Shown here piece after piece: positions 53,290 through 62,062 of a stretch of 64,000 nucleotides of DNA. A model generated the notes under the pieces. That model saw nothing but the letters and a program-made list of their open reading frames with translations. It had not been told where the DNA came from and did not search any database. The stretch's first letter is position 1. Every line of letters starts with the position of its first letter. Origin of the DNA: Mesorhizobium ciceri WSM4083 (GTDB lineage: Bacteria > Pseudomonadota > Alphaproteobacteria > Rhizobiales > Rhizobiaceae); contig NZ_JAFG01000003.1 in NCBI RefSeq assembly GCF_000519305.1, positions 124,181 through 188,180 on the forward strand, written 5' to 3'. The position numbers and the translations under genes were made by a program.

Positions 53290-53354
53290 AAGACGCCTGC
53301 GACCGCACGGCAGGCCGGCGCCCCCACGATTTCACCCGGCGATTGTCAGAACCC

Positions 53355-53876
53355 TCAGCGTGCGTCGCGCTTTGCTTGCGCCACCTTGGCCGCCTTGCGC
53401 TGCCGGCCAAGCTCCATCGGTCGAACGAGGTCTTGCGCCCTCTGGTTTGCCACCGACCGCATCCCCTTGCGCGCGGTGCGCGAATTGAAAGCAGGGCCTT
53501 CCGGCGTCGCCCCTTGCTTCATGACAAATGCCTTGCGCGCGTTTTCGATCAGCGAAACGCTGGCCGCCAGTTGCCGGCGCCGCTCGGCCTCGCCATTCAG
53601 CCGCCGCATGGCCATGGCCAGCACCGCAAGCTTTGTCTGCGAACCGCCATCGGACTTTGAGGGTGCAGCGCCTTTCGACGCGCCCTTGCCGCGTATTTCA
53701 CGCCGGCGGCGGTGTGCTTGGGTCTGCGCCTTGTCGCGCCGCTCCCGCAACAGCTTGACCAGACCGGCAAGATCGCCGTCGGAAAGCTCCTGCACCGCCG
53801 GATGGTGCGACTTCTCCACCAATTCCTGTTCGTCAGCGCTCAGCGCACGTGCCGCTTCCTTGCGTGAAATCGCCAT
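53355..53876 (-). CDS. Basic helical protein of unknown function
   Basis: 173 residues, strongly basic and mostly helical: AISRKEAARALSADEQELVEKSHHPAVQELSDGDLAGLVKLLRERRDKAQTQAHRRRREIRGKG, then many Arg/Lys/Gln and Ala. Ribosome site GGAGGAGGAATGCC is excellent. No domain recognised. Nucleic-acid binding is a guess from charge only. Confidence 0.7.
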   Translation of the reverse strand: MAISRKEAARALSADEQELVEKSHHPAVQELSDGDLAGLVKLLRERRDKAQTQAHRRRREIRGKGASKGAAPSKSDGGSQTKLAVLAMAMRRLNGEAERRRQLAASVSLIENARKAFVMKQGATPEGPAFNSRTARKGMRSVANQRAQDLVRPMELGRQRKAAKVAQAKRDAR

Positions 53877-53977
53877 GGCATTCCTCCTCCGCTGGCACGC
53901 CTGAATGTTCCAGGCCTCGCTGCCGAAGCTTCGAACCAAATGGTGGTGCGATCAAGGCACGGGAAATCCCTGAATGA

Positions 53978-54532
53978 TCAACGTCGCCAAAGCCTATCGA
54001 GAAAACGAACCGGTTTGACGTCGCGCACAAGCGCCCGGTGTCCGGCAGTCTCCATCAACACGGTTAAAACCGCCCCCTCATGGAGGCTGGCCGAGAAACT
54101 CTCGGCAATGAATTCCAGCGTCGAATCGTGGAACGTCAGGATGAAATGCCTATAGCCTGAAAACAGGTCCGGCGTGTGAGACGAATGAACCCGATTTGCT
54201 CGTTCCAGGGAAGCGGTCCACAACGAGTTGAGAACTTCGAATGAGGAATAGGGCTGTAAACCCAGTCCATATAGCCGATGCCCGCTGATGGCTTCGTCAT
54301 TCGGTGGGCCGAATTGAAGTGCTAGATATGGGTCTACTGTCAGGATCGCGACTGACTGATTGCCCGTTGTAGGCGAAATCGAGCGCGGATTCGTGCCATC
54401 AAATGATGGATCCGGAGTGTTGACGATATAGGCAATAAGCAACTTGCCTCCATCCGCAAACACGTGCGGAAGTGGCGCGCCAGCGGACGACGGTGGCACC
54501 TCGATCGGCAGCAACCTCTCGTCAGTCGACAT
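53978..54532 (-). CDS. Uncharacterised protein with AT-richer coding sequence
   Basis: 184 residues: STDERLLPIEVPPSSAGAPLPHVFADGGKLLIAYIVNTPD, VAILTVDPYLALQFGPPNDEAISGHRLYGLGLQPYSSFEVLNS, YRHFILTFHDSTLEFIAESFSASL. Looks like a compact globular cytosolic protein. Third-position base use is less GC-rich than its neighbours, hinting at later gain. It begins one base after the GlcD-like stop on the same strand. No family recognised. Confidence 0.6.
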   Translation of the reverse strand: MSTDERLLPIEVPPSSAGAPLPHVFADGGKLLIAYIVNTPDPSFDGTNPRSISPTTGNQSVAILTVDPYLALQFGPPNDEAISGHRLYGLGLQPYSSFEVLNSLWTASLERANRVHSSHTPDLFSGYRHFILTFHDSTLEFIAESFSASLHEGAVLTVLMETAGHRALVRDVKPVRFLDRLWRR

Positions 54533-55951
54533 CTAATGGGCTTCGCCCGGCAAAATCTTGCCCGGGTTCATGATATCGAGCGGGTCCAGCGCCTGCTTGA
54601 TCGTGCGCATGATGTCGACGCCATGGCCGAGTTCATGACGCAGGAAGCCGATCTTGCCCTGGCCTATGCCGTGCTCGCCGGTGGAGGTGCCGTCCATGGC
54701 GATCGCCCGCATGTTGAGCCGCGCGACGAACTTTTCCGACAGCGCGATCTCCCTGGGATCGTTGACATCCATCAGCACCAGCACGTGAAAATTGCCGTCG
54801 CCGGCGTGGCCGACGATCGGCGCGATCAGACCCATCTCTTCTATGTCGGCTTCGGTTTCCATGACGCATTCGGCAAAGCGCGAGATCGGCACGCAGACAT
54901 CGGTCGACAGCCCCTTGGCGCCTGGCCGCAGCGTCAGCGACGACCAGTAGGCGTCATGCCTGGCCTTCCACAGTTTGGTGCGCTCCTCGGCGACGCTGGT
55001 CCACAGGAACGGCCCGCCGCCATTCTCCTCGGCGATCATGCCAAAAGTCTGGGCCTGTTCGGCAACCCCGGCATCGCTGCCGTGAAACTCGACGAACAGG
55101 CACGGGCTTTCGGGATAGTCGAGCTTCGAATAGTTCTTCATCGCCCGCATCTGCAGCGCGTTGACCAGTTCGATACGCGCCACCGGGATGCCCATCTGGA
55201 TCGTCGCGATAACCGCGTTGCAGGCCGCCTCGACGCTCGGAAACGGGCAGACGCCGCCCGAAATCGCCTGCGGGATGCCTTGCAGCTTCAAGGTCAGCGA
55301 AGTGATGATGCCGAGCGTGCCTTCCGAGCCGACCAGCAGCCGCGTCAGATCATAACCGGCCGAGCTCTTTTTCGCCCGCTTGCCGGTCATCACCGTCTCG
55401 CCGTCGGCCATGACGGCGGTCAGCGACAGCACGTTCTCGCGCATCGTGCCGTAGCGCACCGCATTGGTGCCGGAGGCCCGCGTCGCCGCCATGCCGCCCA
55501 GCGAGGCATTGGCGCCGGGGTCGATCGGAAAGAACAGTCCGGTGTCGCGCAGGTGCCGGTTCAAATCCTCGCGGGTGACACCGGGTTCCACCGTGCAGTC
55601 GAGATCTTGCGGATTGACCGCCAGGATACGGTTCAAGCGCGATGTGTCGACGGATATGCCGCCGCCCGGCGCGTTGGTGTGACCCTCCAGCGAGGAACCG
55701 ACGCCGAAGGCGATCACCGGCACGCGGTGCGCAGCGCAGGCGCGGACGATCTCCTGCACCTCGGCAGTCGTCTCGGGAAAGGCGACGCCGTCAGGCGCCT
55801 GCGTCGGAATATAGGTGGTGGTGTGCGCATGCTGCGAGCGGATGGCCTGGCCGGTCTGGAATCGCTCGCCGAGCTGCTGCTTGAGGATGCCGAGCACCGC
55901 CGCGATGCCTTCCTCGTTGCGTTCGACCGGGTTGAGGTCGCTCAGAGCCAT
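54533..55951 (-). CDS. FAD-linked oxidase, GlcD/D-lactate dehydrogenase type
   Basis: 472 residues. Vanillyl-alcohol-oxidase fold: FAD-binding domain at about 50-230 (GVSSLEGH region VIAFGVGSSLEGHTNAPGGGISVDTSRL, DPGANASLGGMAATRASGTNAVRYGTMRENVL, LLVGSEGTLGIITSL) and the C-terminal substrate cap (VGHAGDGNFHVLVLMD, GEHGIGQGKIGFL). Oxidises D-lactate or a related 2-hydroxyacid; glycolate oxidase would need GlcE/GlcF, which are absent. The ATG at 55951 has GCGGAGGAATTC upstream; the longer frame to 56572 is antisense to the thioesterase. Confidence 0.88.
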   Translation of the reverse strand: MALSDLNPVERNEEGIAAVLGILKQQLGERFQTGQAIRSQHAHTTTYIPTQAPDGVAFPETTAEVQEIVRACAAHRVPVIAFGVGSSLEGHTNAPGGGISVDTSRLNRILAVNPQDLDCTVEPGVTREDLNRHLRDTGLFFPIDPGANASLGGMAATRASGTNAVRYGTMRENVLSLTAVMADGETVMTGKRAKKSSAGYDLTRLLVGSEGTLGIITSLTLKLQGIPQAISGGVCPFPSVEAACNAVIATIQMGIPVARIELVNALQMRAMKNYSKLDYPESPCLFVEFHGSDAGVAEQAQTFGMIAEENGGGPFLWTSVAEERTKLWKARHDAYWSSLTLRPGAKGLSTDVCVPISRFAECVMETEADIEEMGLIAPIVGHAGDGNFHVLVLMDVNDPREIALSEKFVARLNMRAIAMDGTSTGEHGIGQGKIGFLRHELGHGVDIMRTIKQALDPLDIMNPGKILPGEAH

Positions 55952-56053
55952 GAATTCCTCCGCGAATGGACCAGCGTCCACGCTTGTTATGCGTCTATGG
56001 ATGCGTAGTCTTACCCGCCACGCTCTGTCCAGCGCCAGAACAAGGAAGTTTCG

Positions 56054-56533
56054 ATGCCCATCCCCACTCCCTTCGTCTCGAAACCCATGGACATCGAGAA
56101 GGACTGGATCGATTACAACGGCCATCTCAACATGGCCTATTACAACGTGCTGTTCGACCGCTGCTCGGACGACGCTTTCGAGGCAATGGGCATGGGACCG
56201 AACTATGCCAGGGATCGCCGCCTCACCATCTACACGGCCGAAGTCCATGTCTGCTACGTGCAGGAGCTGCATCTCGAGCACAAGGTCACGGTCTCCTTCC
56301 AGCTTATCGACCACGACGACAAGCGGCTGCGGGCCTATCAGGAAATCCGCCATGTCGACGGCTGGCTGGCCGCGACGTCCGAATCGCTGTCGCTGCATGT
56401 CGACATGTCCGGGCCGAAGGTGGCGCCCTTCCCCGCCGATGTGCTGGCCAGGGTCGAAGCCATGCGCGCCGCCCATTCGGCACTGCCGATGCCGGAACGG
56501 GCCGGCCGCTCGATCGGCATCAAACGCAAATAG
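56054..56533 (+). CDS. Hot-dog fold acyl-CoA thioesterase
   Basis: 159 residues. WIDYNGHLNMAYYNVLFDRCSD is the 4HBT active-site region (Asp/Asn with the central helix), followed by VHVCYVQELHLEHKVTVSFQL strands. Related domains fuse to carnitine dehydrogenase, where they cleave betainyl-CoA; here it is free. Hydrolyses an acyl-CoA; acyl group unknown. Divergent from the GlcD-like gene. Confidence 0.85.
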   Translation: MPIPTPFVSKPMDIEKDWIDYNGHLNMAYYNVLFDRCSDDAFEAMGMGPNYARDRRLTIYTAEVHVCYVQELHLEHKVTVSFQLIDHDDKRLRAYQEIRHVDGWLAATSESLSLHVDMSGPKVAPFPADVLARVEAMRAAHSALPMPERAGRSIGIKRK

Positions 56534-56768
56534 GGCGAAGCCGATACTTCTCGTTTCCGGCTTCAAAGCCACACCGGCAATCTAAAATCGCAGAACCCTC
56601 CCATCGGCCGGCAGCAGTGCTTGAAGCGGCGCGGCGCCCTCGTTAACCTTACCAATGTTTTAACGGGAACAAGCCATTTGAGCCGTTGCGCGACTCAGCG
56701 GGTCGGTCGAAAACGATCCGCATCGAGGTAGCGACACGGGCGGCGCGGCGCCGGTTCGAGGAAAGTGC

Positions 56769-56966
56769 ATGAAAACCGACATCAAGGTCGAGGTGGACAG
56801 GCTGGCTGCCGATCCGCGCATCACCGACTACGATTTCTGGCGCTCGCTCAAGAACGTCAACAACGAGATCTTCCACATCGCCAACAACAACGAGCCGATC
56901 CCGTTCGACATGATCCGCTGGCGTGCCATCCTGAAGCAGGCGCGCATGAAACGCGGCCACGCATAG
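56769..56966 (+). CDS. Small protein of unknown function
   Basis: 65 residues: MKTDIKVEVDRLAADPRITDYDFWRSLKNVNNEIFHIANNNEPIPFDMIRWRAILKQARMKRGHA. AGGAAAGTGC precedes the ATG. No domain recognised; hydrophilic, with aromatic residues in the centre. The codon pattern is like neighbouring genes, and the upstream 235 bases show no other gene. Probably real. Confidence 0.65.
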   Translation: MKTDIKVEVDRLAADPRITDYDFWRSLKNVNNEIFHIANNNEPIPFDMIRWRAILKQARMKRGHA

Positions 56967-56982
56967 GTCCTCTCCCTGTACG

Positions 56983-57462
56983 TCAAGCCTGGCGCCTCAA
57001 CGCTGCCAGGGCCGAGCGCGCCACCACCGGCGACGACTGGATGATCGCCGTATTGGTCATCGCATAAGGAATGATGCGGTCGATCACCCGCTCGAGGTCG
57101 GCCACCGAGCCGACATGCGCCAGCGCGATGAAACAATCCTCTCCGGTCACCCGGTCGCATTGCACGATCTCCGGCAGTTCGCGGATGATCTCGGCCACCA
57201 CAGTCAACTGCCCCGGCACCGGCCGGATGCGCAGCCATGCCGACAGCGGCAGGCCGAGTGCCGCCGGGTTGATCCTGACCGAATAGGCCTCGATGACGCC
57301 GCTTTCCTGCAGCCGCTTGATGCGCTCTGCCACGCTCGGCGCCGACAGGCCGACCGAGCGTGCCAGTTCCGCCGTGCTGGTGCGCGCGTCCTTTTCCAGC
57401 AGACGCAGGATCTTCACGTCAGCGGCATCGAGATCGGCTTTTTCAGTTCGAAGGCGTTTCAT
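56983..57462 (-). CDS. Lrp/AsnC-family regulator
   Basis: 159 residues. HTH at about 10-60 (LDAADVKILRLLEKDARTSTAELARSVGLSAPSVAERIKRLQESGVIEAY) and RAM ligand domain (VAEIIRELPEIVQCDRVTGEDCFIALAHVGSVADLERVIDRIIPY). Senses an amino acid as an octamer. Divergent from the EamA exporter, its most likely target. Confidence 0.92.
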   Translation of the reverse strand: MKRLRTEKADLDAADVKILRLLEKDARTSTAELARSVGLSAPSVAERIKRLQESGVIEAYSVRINPAALGLPLSAWLRIRPVPGQLTVVAEIIRELPEIVQCDRVTGEDCFIALAHVGSVADLERVIDRIIPYAMTNTAIIQSSPVVARSALAALRRQA

Positions 57463-57551
57463 GAAAAATTCCTTGCTTCAGGGAGAAAGACCGCCGAAAA
57501 GCTGCTCATCATCCATATAAACAGATATATCCGCCTGCGATACTGATCCGA

Positions 57552-58460
57552 ATGGATGATCAAACGCAAGCTCTCGCGGCGAGCCCTGCCCTCGGCAACT
57601 CCACCCTGGGCAGGCTGACGGAAAAAATGCCGCCGCATGTCTGGTTCGGCGTCAGCGCGGTCTTCCACTATCTCGGGCCGGCATTCGCCGTGCTGCTTTT
57701 CCCGCATGTCGGCGTGCTCGGCATGGCGTGGCTGCGCATCGCCACGGCAGCACTCATCTTCGCACCGCTGACCCGCCCATGGCGAAGCTTCGCCCGCGCC
57801 GATCGCTCGACGCGGCTGCTGTTGCTGGCCTTCGGCGCCTGCCTGGCGGTGATGAACTGTTCGTTCTACCTGGCACTCGACCGCCTGCCGATCTCACTGG
57901 TGGCGGCGATCGAATTCGTCGGCACCATCGGCGTCGCGGCGATCGGCCTCAGGAGCCCGCGCAATCTTGCCGCCCTTGCCGTCGCCGTCGCCGGCACCTT
58001 GCTCCTCATCGACGTCAGATGGTCCGATGACCCCATCGGGCTGTTCTGGGCCTTCCTCAACGGCGCGCTGTTTGTCGGCTATATCGTGCTCGGCCACCGC
58101 GTTGCCGCGTCAGGCGCAGGCAGCGGCATTGCCGGCCTTGGTGCCGCCATGGCGATCGCCTTCATCGTCGTGCTGCCGATCGGCTTCACCGATGCGCTGC
58201 CGGCCTTTTTCTCACTGCCGCTGCTGCTCGCCGCCATCGGCGTCGGCATCTGCTCCTCTGTCATTCCTTACATCTGCGACCAGCTCGCCATGTCGCGGCT
58301 GCCACGTGCGAGCTTCGCGCTGTTGCTGTCGCTGCTGCCCGTCACCGCAACGCTGATTGGCGTCGTCGTGCTGCGCCAGATTCCAAGTTTTACCGATTGC
58401 CTCGGCATCGCGCTGGAGGTCGCCGGCGTCGCCTTCCACAAGCCGGCATCACCCGGCTAG
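57552..58460 (+). CDS. EamA/DMT-family exporter (RhtA-like)
   Basis: 302 residues with ten hydrophobic helices in two EamA repeats. LTEKMPPHVWFGVSAVFHYLGPAFAVLLFPHVGVLGMAWLRIATAALIFAPL opens repeat one; GLFWAFLNGALFVGYIVLGHRVA opens repeat two. Resembles RhtA, which exports threonine and homoserine. The divergent Lrp-type regulator supports amino acid export. Confidence 0.9.
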   Translation: MDDQTQALAASPALGNSTLGRLTEKMPPHVWFGVSAVFHYLGPAFAVLLFPHVGVLGMAWLRIATAALIFAPLTRPWRSFARADRSTRLLLLAFGACLAVMNCSFYLALDRLPISLVAAIEFVGTIGVAAIGLRSPRNLAALAVAVAGTLLLIDVRWSDDPIGLFWAFLNGALFVGYIVLGHRVAASGAGSGIAGLGAAMAIAFIVVLPIGFTDALPAFFSLPLLLAAIGVGICSSVIPYICDQLAMSRLPRASFALLLSLLPVTATLIGVVVLRQIPSFTDCLGIALEVAGVAFHKPASPG

Positions 58461-58570
58461 TTCCCGAGGCCTCGGTTCCAGGTTTCTGCGAACTGCGACA
58501 AGAAGCTCAAGATTGAACCAAATCGGCGTCTGATCCGTTGTCACCCACGAAAATGGCTTGGAGTGACACA

Positions 58571-59719
58571 ATGGAATGGAAACGGACCAGGGAGCCTGCC
58601 GACGCATGGCACATGACGGACGATCTGCATGTCGAGCACGGCAAGGGCGATCCGTTCGCGGCGGCTATCCGCGCCACCCGCATGTCGATGATCATCACCG
58701 ATCCCCGGCAACCGGATAACCCGGTCGTTTTCGCCAATGACGCTTTCCTGCGACTGACCGGATATGAACGTCATGAGGTTCTGGGCAAGAACTGCCGCTT
58801 CCTGCAGGGACCGAAGACCGACAAGGCCGCTGTTGAACAGATACGCGCGGCGATCGAGGAAGAAACCGATGTCAGCGTCGATATCCTGAACTACCGCAAG
58901 GACGGCTCGACCTTCTGGAACGCGCTCTACATCAGCCCCGTTTCGAACGACAAAGGCGATTTGCAGTTCTTTTTCGCATCCCAGCTTGACGTCTCGGACC
59001 GCAAACACTCTGAGAGTCGCATCAACGCGGACAAGGACCGCTTCGAAAAGGCGGTGAAGGAACGCACCGCGGAACTGGAAGCTGCCCTCGATGCGCAGAC
59101 CACCTTGCTGCACGAGGTCGACCACCGGGTGAAGAACAACCTGCAGATGATCTCTTCCCTGATTATTATGCAGCGGCGGACCATACGGGACGAAGGAACC
59201 AGGCGTTCGTTGACCACCATGCTGGAGCGCATCGAAGCCCTGAGCACCGTGCATCGGCGGCTTTATCAGTCGAAGGACGTCAGCAAGTTCGATGTGGCGG
59301 ATTTCGCCAAGGATCTGGTGACAGACCTGCTGACGGCGTCGGGGCGCGCTGAGATCAGCCCGGCTCTCGACCTGCAACCGATCATCATTTCCGCGGAGAA
59401 GGCAACGCCCATCGCTCTGATGGTCAACGAACTCGTCACCAATGCTCTCAAGCATGCCTTCAAGTCCAAGCCCGACGGAATGTCGGCCGGCCGCCTGGGC
59501 ATCAAGATGAGCCAGCCCGACGGCCACTTGAATATCGAGGTGTCGGACGACGGCATCGGCATGGCCGACGCCAACGGCGATGCCTCGTTCGGCATGCGGC
59601 TGATCAAGTCGCTCGCCCGCCAGTTGCGTGCCGAGATCGAATGGCGCGACACCGGCCCCGGCACGAAGGTCGTTATCTCGATCCCGAACGAACCCCAGGA
59701 AAAAGGGAATGTGTCATGA
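58571..59719 (+). CDS. LOV-domain blue-light histidine kinase (HisKA_2/HWE type)
   Basis: 382 residues. PAS/LOV domain at about 30-140 with the flavin-cysteine motif GKNCRFLQGPKTD (Cys75), plus NYRKDGSTFWNALYISPV and LQFFFASQLDVSDRK. A short coiled coil leads to HisKA_2: LLHEVDHRVKNNLQMISSLIIMQRR (phospho-His in VDHRVKNN), then an ATPase domain (MVNELVTNALKHAF, VSDDGIGM). Light-driven cysteinyl-flavin adduct should switch the kinase. The ATG at 58571 follows GGAGTGACACA; a TTG-started extension to 58538 is less likely. Stop overlaps the next gene. Confidence 0.93.
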   Translation: MEWKRTREPADAWHMTDDLHVEHGKGDPFAAAIRATRMSMIITDPRQPDNPVVFANDAFLRLTGYERHEVLGKNCRFLQGPKTDKAAVEQIRAAIEEETDVSVDILNYRKDGSTFWNALYISPVSNDKGDLQFFFASQLDVSDRKHSESRINADKDRFEKAVKERTAELEAALDAQTTLLHEVDHRVKNNLQMISSLIIMQRRTIRDEGTRRSLTTMLERIEALSTVHRRLYQSKDVSKFDVADFAKDLVTDLLTASGRAEISPALDLQPIIISAEKATPIALMVNELVTNALKHAFKSKPDGMSAGRLGIKMSQPDGHLNIEVSDDGIGMADANGDASFGMRLIKSLARQLRAEIEWRDTGPGTKVVISIPNEPQEKGNVS

Positions 59720-60162
59720 TTGAGCCGCTCAAGGTCCTGATCATCGAGGATGAAGCGCTGCTGGCAATGGAGCTGGAGAGCCTTGTCGAGGATGCCGGCC
59801 ACAGCGTCGTCGGCTGGGCGACCTCCTCGGCGGAAGCCATGGCCATGGCGGATGCGACCGAAGCCGACATCGCCTTCGTCGACATCCACCTGAGTGACGG
59901 GCCATCCGGCATCGACGTGGCCAAGTACATAGGCGAAAGGAAGAGTTCGACGGTGGTGTTCATGACCGCCAATCCGAAGCGTATCCCCGATCATTTCGCC
60001 GGCGCGATCGGCGTCATAGCCAAGCCCTACACGATGAACGGGCTGACCTCGGCGTTGCGGTACCTGCAGGAAGGCGTGCGCCGCCCGCCCCCCGTTTCGG
60101 CGCGGCCGGCCGGCTTCACCCTGTCGCCGGCCTTCGAGACCGCCTGGGCGCCGGCGGCATGA
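59716..60162 (+). CDS. Single-domain response regulator, partner of LOV kinase
   Basis: 148 residues. Receiver domain only: KVLIIEDEALLAMELESLVEDAG (acidic pair), phospho-Asp in DIAFVDIHLSDGPSGID, the Thr in VVFMTANPKR, and Lys in GVIAKPYTMNGL. No output domain, so it relays phosphate or acts by contact. Its ATG overlaps the kinase stop (ATGA). The C-terminal 30 residues are Pro/Ala-rich. Confidence 0.92.
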   Translation: MIEPLKVLIIEDEALLAMELESLVEDAGHSVVGWATSSAEAMAMADATEADIAFVDIHLSDGPSGIDVAKYIGERKSSTVVFMTANPKRIPDHFAGAIGVIAKPYTMNGLTSALRYLQEGVRRPPPVSARPAGFTLSPAFETAWAPAA

Positions 60163-60171
60163 CGGCTGAAG

Positions 60172-61059
60172 TCATTTCAGTTTTTCCCGAAGGAAGGCGA
60201 TCGTGCGTCCCCAGGCGAGGTCCGCCGCCTTCTTGTCGTAGCGCGCTGCCGAGGTGTCGTTGTTGAAGGCATGGTTGGCGCCTTCATAGACATAGACCGT
60301 GTATTCGACATGCGCCGCGTCCAGCTCCTTCTTGAAGGCGTCGATGCCGGCATTGATGCGCTCGTCCAGTCCGCCATAGTGCAGCAGCAAGGCCGCCTTG
60401 ATCCTGGATACATCGGCGGCCTTCGGCTGCATGCCGTAATAGGCAACGCCGGCACTGAGATCGGGCGCGTTGACGGCCAGCATGTTGACCGTGCCGCCAC
60501 CCCAGCAGAAGCCGATAGCGCCGACCTTGCCGTTGCCGTCCTTGTCGCTCTTGAGGAAAGCGACGGTCGCAACACCATCGGCGATGGTCTGCGCCGGGTC
60601 GAGCTTGGCGAACATGTCGCGCGCCTTGTCTTCGTCGGTTGGCGTGCCGCCGAGCGGCGACAGGAAATCCGGCGCCAGCGCCACGAACCCCTCCAGCGCC
60701 ACGCGTCGCGCGACGTCGCGGATATGCGGGTTGAGCCCCCTGTTCTCGTGCACGACGATGACAGTACCGAGCTTGCCCGTCTTGTCCGCCGGCTTGACCA
60801 GATAGCCCTTCATCTCGCCGCTGCTGCCGGGATAGCTGATCTCCTCGCCCTTCACCCGCGGATCGTTGTCGGCGACAACAGCCGCTTGCGCCGAATTTGC
60901 CGCCAGAAGCGGCGCAATCGCGGCCGCCGCCGCACCTGATCCGGCAAGCCGCGTCAATTGCTCCATGAACCGGCGGCGATCGAGCGTCAGATGCGTATAT
61001 TCGTCATAGGCGTCGATCATCGCCTGGGTGATGGCGGGCTTGGCGTCGGGTTTCGTCAT
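60172..61059 (-). CDS. Tat-exported dienelactone hydrolase family protein
   Basis: 295 residues. An N-terminal segment HLTLDRRRFMEQLTRLAGSGAAAAAIAPLLAANSAQA looks like a Tat signal (RRRFM before the hydrophobic run), though it starts 27 residues in. The alpha/beta hydrolase has the nucleophile Cys in GAIGFCWGGGTVN, Asp in LLLHYGGLDERIN and His in YEGANHAFNND. Family members open dienelactones or carboxymethylenebutenolides; substrate here unknown. Convergent with the response regulator. Confidence 0.88.
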   Translation of the reverse strand: MTKPDAKPAITQAMIDAYDEYTHLTLDRRRFMEQLTRLAGSGAAAAAIAPLLAANSAQAAVVADNDPRVKGEEISYPGSSGEMKGYLVKPADKTGKLGTVIVVHENRGLNPHIRDVARRVALEGFVALAPDFLSPLGGTPTDEDKARDMFAKLDPAQTIADGVATVAFLKSDKDGNGKVGAIGFCWGGGTVNMLAVNAPDLSAGVAYYGMQPKAADVSRIKAALLLHYGGLDERINAGIDAFKKELDAAHVEYTVYVYEGANHAFNNDTSAARYDKKAADLAWGRTIAFLREKLK

Positions 61060-61327
61060 GGATCGGTCCTCTGCTTCGGGCTTTAATTCCCAGCTACATA
61101 GGAACCAAGCCGGCATGGTCCAGTCGAGCACTCATCGCGGCCGCCGATTGCCTCAGGGCGTATGCCACCGGTCGCGCCCGGGCAGTAAGGCCGGTGCCAT
61201 GCGCGGCCGTGTCATCACTTTTTGGTCATTGGCGATAAATCCTGCTGGCGCTGCCACAATCGTGAGGGAAGGTGGCGATCGACGGTATCTTGACCGCGTG
61301 CCTACACGTCAGACCCAGAAGGAAGCG

Positions 61328-61483
61328 ATGACCATGACCATGCCTTCCCCGATCCTCGCCAGCGCGCTCGTCCTTGCGGCGGCCGCCGCTTTGGCCCTGC
61401 GCGCGATGGTTGCGAGTGCAGGCAGACGATCGTTGATCAGGGTCCGCACTGAGCGGAACCGCAACACGAAAACCCAGGGTTGA
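61328..61483 (+). CDS. Small single-helix membrane peptide (candidate)
   Basis: 51 residues: one hydrophobic helix (PILASALVLAAAAALALRAMVA) followed by a basic tail (RRSLIRVRTERNRNTK). GAAGGAAGCG precedes the ATG at 61328. It ends nine bases before the next gene. No homology recognised, and alanine-rich frames arise easily in this genome, so it is a candidate only. Confidence 0.45.
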   Translation: MTMTMPSPILASALVLAAAAALALRAMVASAGRRSLIRVRTERNRNTKTQG

Positions 61484-61492
61484 GGTGACGCC

Positions 61493-61927
61493 ATGAACGT
61501 CCAGGACATCGTCAACACCGTCTCGCAGAAGGCGGGCCTCGACCAGGCGACGACGGAGAAAGTCGTCGGCACCATTTTCTCGGTGCTCGAACGCGAGGCG
61601 GAAGGCACAAGCGCCTCGGCGTTCTTCGCAAAGATTCCCGGCGCCGACGGCCTTGCCCATCAATATGACGTGATGGCCGCCGATCCGGCCGGCGGTGGCG
61701 GTTTTCTGTCGTCGTTGCAGGGCGCGCTTGGCGGCGTTCTCGGCGAGAAGGCCGGCGCGCTGATCAATGGCATCGCCGCGCTCAAGGCATCCGGTCTCGA
61801 CATGGCGCAGATCCAGAAGGCCGGCGCGACGCTGATCCAGCAGGCCGAAGCCGCCGCCGGTCCCGACCTGACCAACAAGGTGCTCGGCTCGGTGCCCAGC
61901 CTGAAGGGCCATCTGGGGATTGGCTGA
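61493..61927 (+). CDS. DUF2267/DUF2780-like small protein
   Basis: 144 residues: NVQDIVNTVSQKAGLDQATTEKVVGTIFSVLEREAEG, then a Gly/Ala-rich stretch (GGGGFLSSLQGALGGVLGEKAGALINGIAAL) and LDMAQIQKAGATLIQQAEAAAGPDL. Helical, likely cytosolic or secreted without a signal. Exact family uncertain. TTGAGGTGACGCC leads to the ATG. Confidence 0.7.
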   Translation: MNVQDIVNTVSQKAGLDQATTEKVVGTIFSVLEREAEGTSASAFFAKIPGADGLAHQYDVMAADPAGGGGFLSSLQGALGGVLGEKAGALINGIAALKASGLDMAQIQKAGATLIQQAEAAAGPDLTNKVLGSVPSLKGHLGIG

Positions 61928-61957
61928 TCGACAACGGGCCCATTGGAAGATTTGCCG

Positions 61958-62023
61958 CCTCATCGCCCAGTCGGGCACTTTTCCCCGTCACCATACGGGG
62001 AAAAGATACCGGCACAGATGAGG
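61958..62023. repeat. Compact intergenic palindrome, related to 40859-41026
   Basis: CCTCATCGCCC through TTTTCCCCGT pairs with ACGGGGAAAA through ATGAGG around CACCAT. The core matches the repeats at 40859-41026. It lies between convergent genes and may end transcription. Confidence 0.8.
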
Positions 62024-62062
62024 GGGCTGCGCGACCTCTGAAAGATCGCGTCCCCCTGTCGC

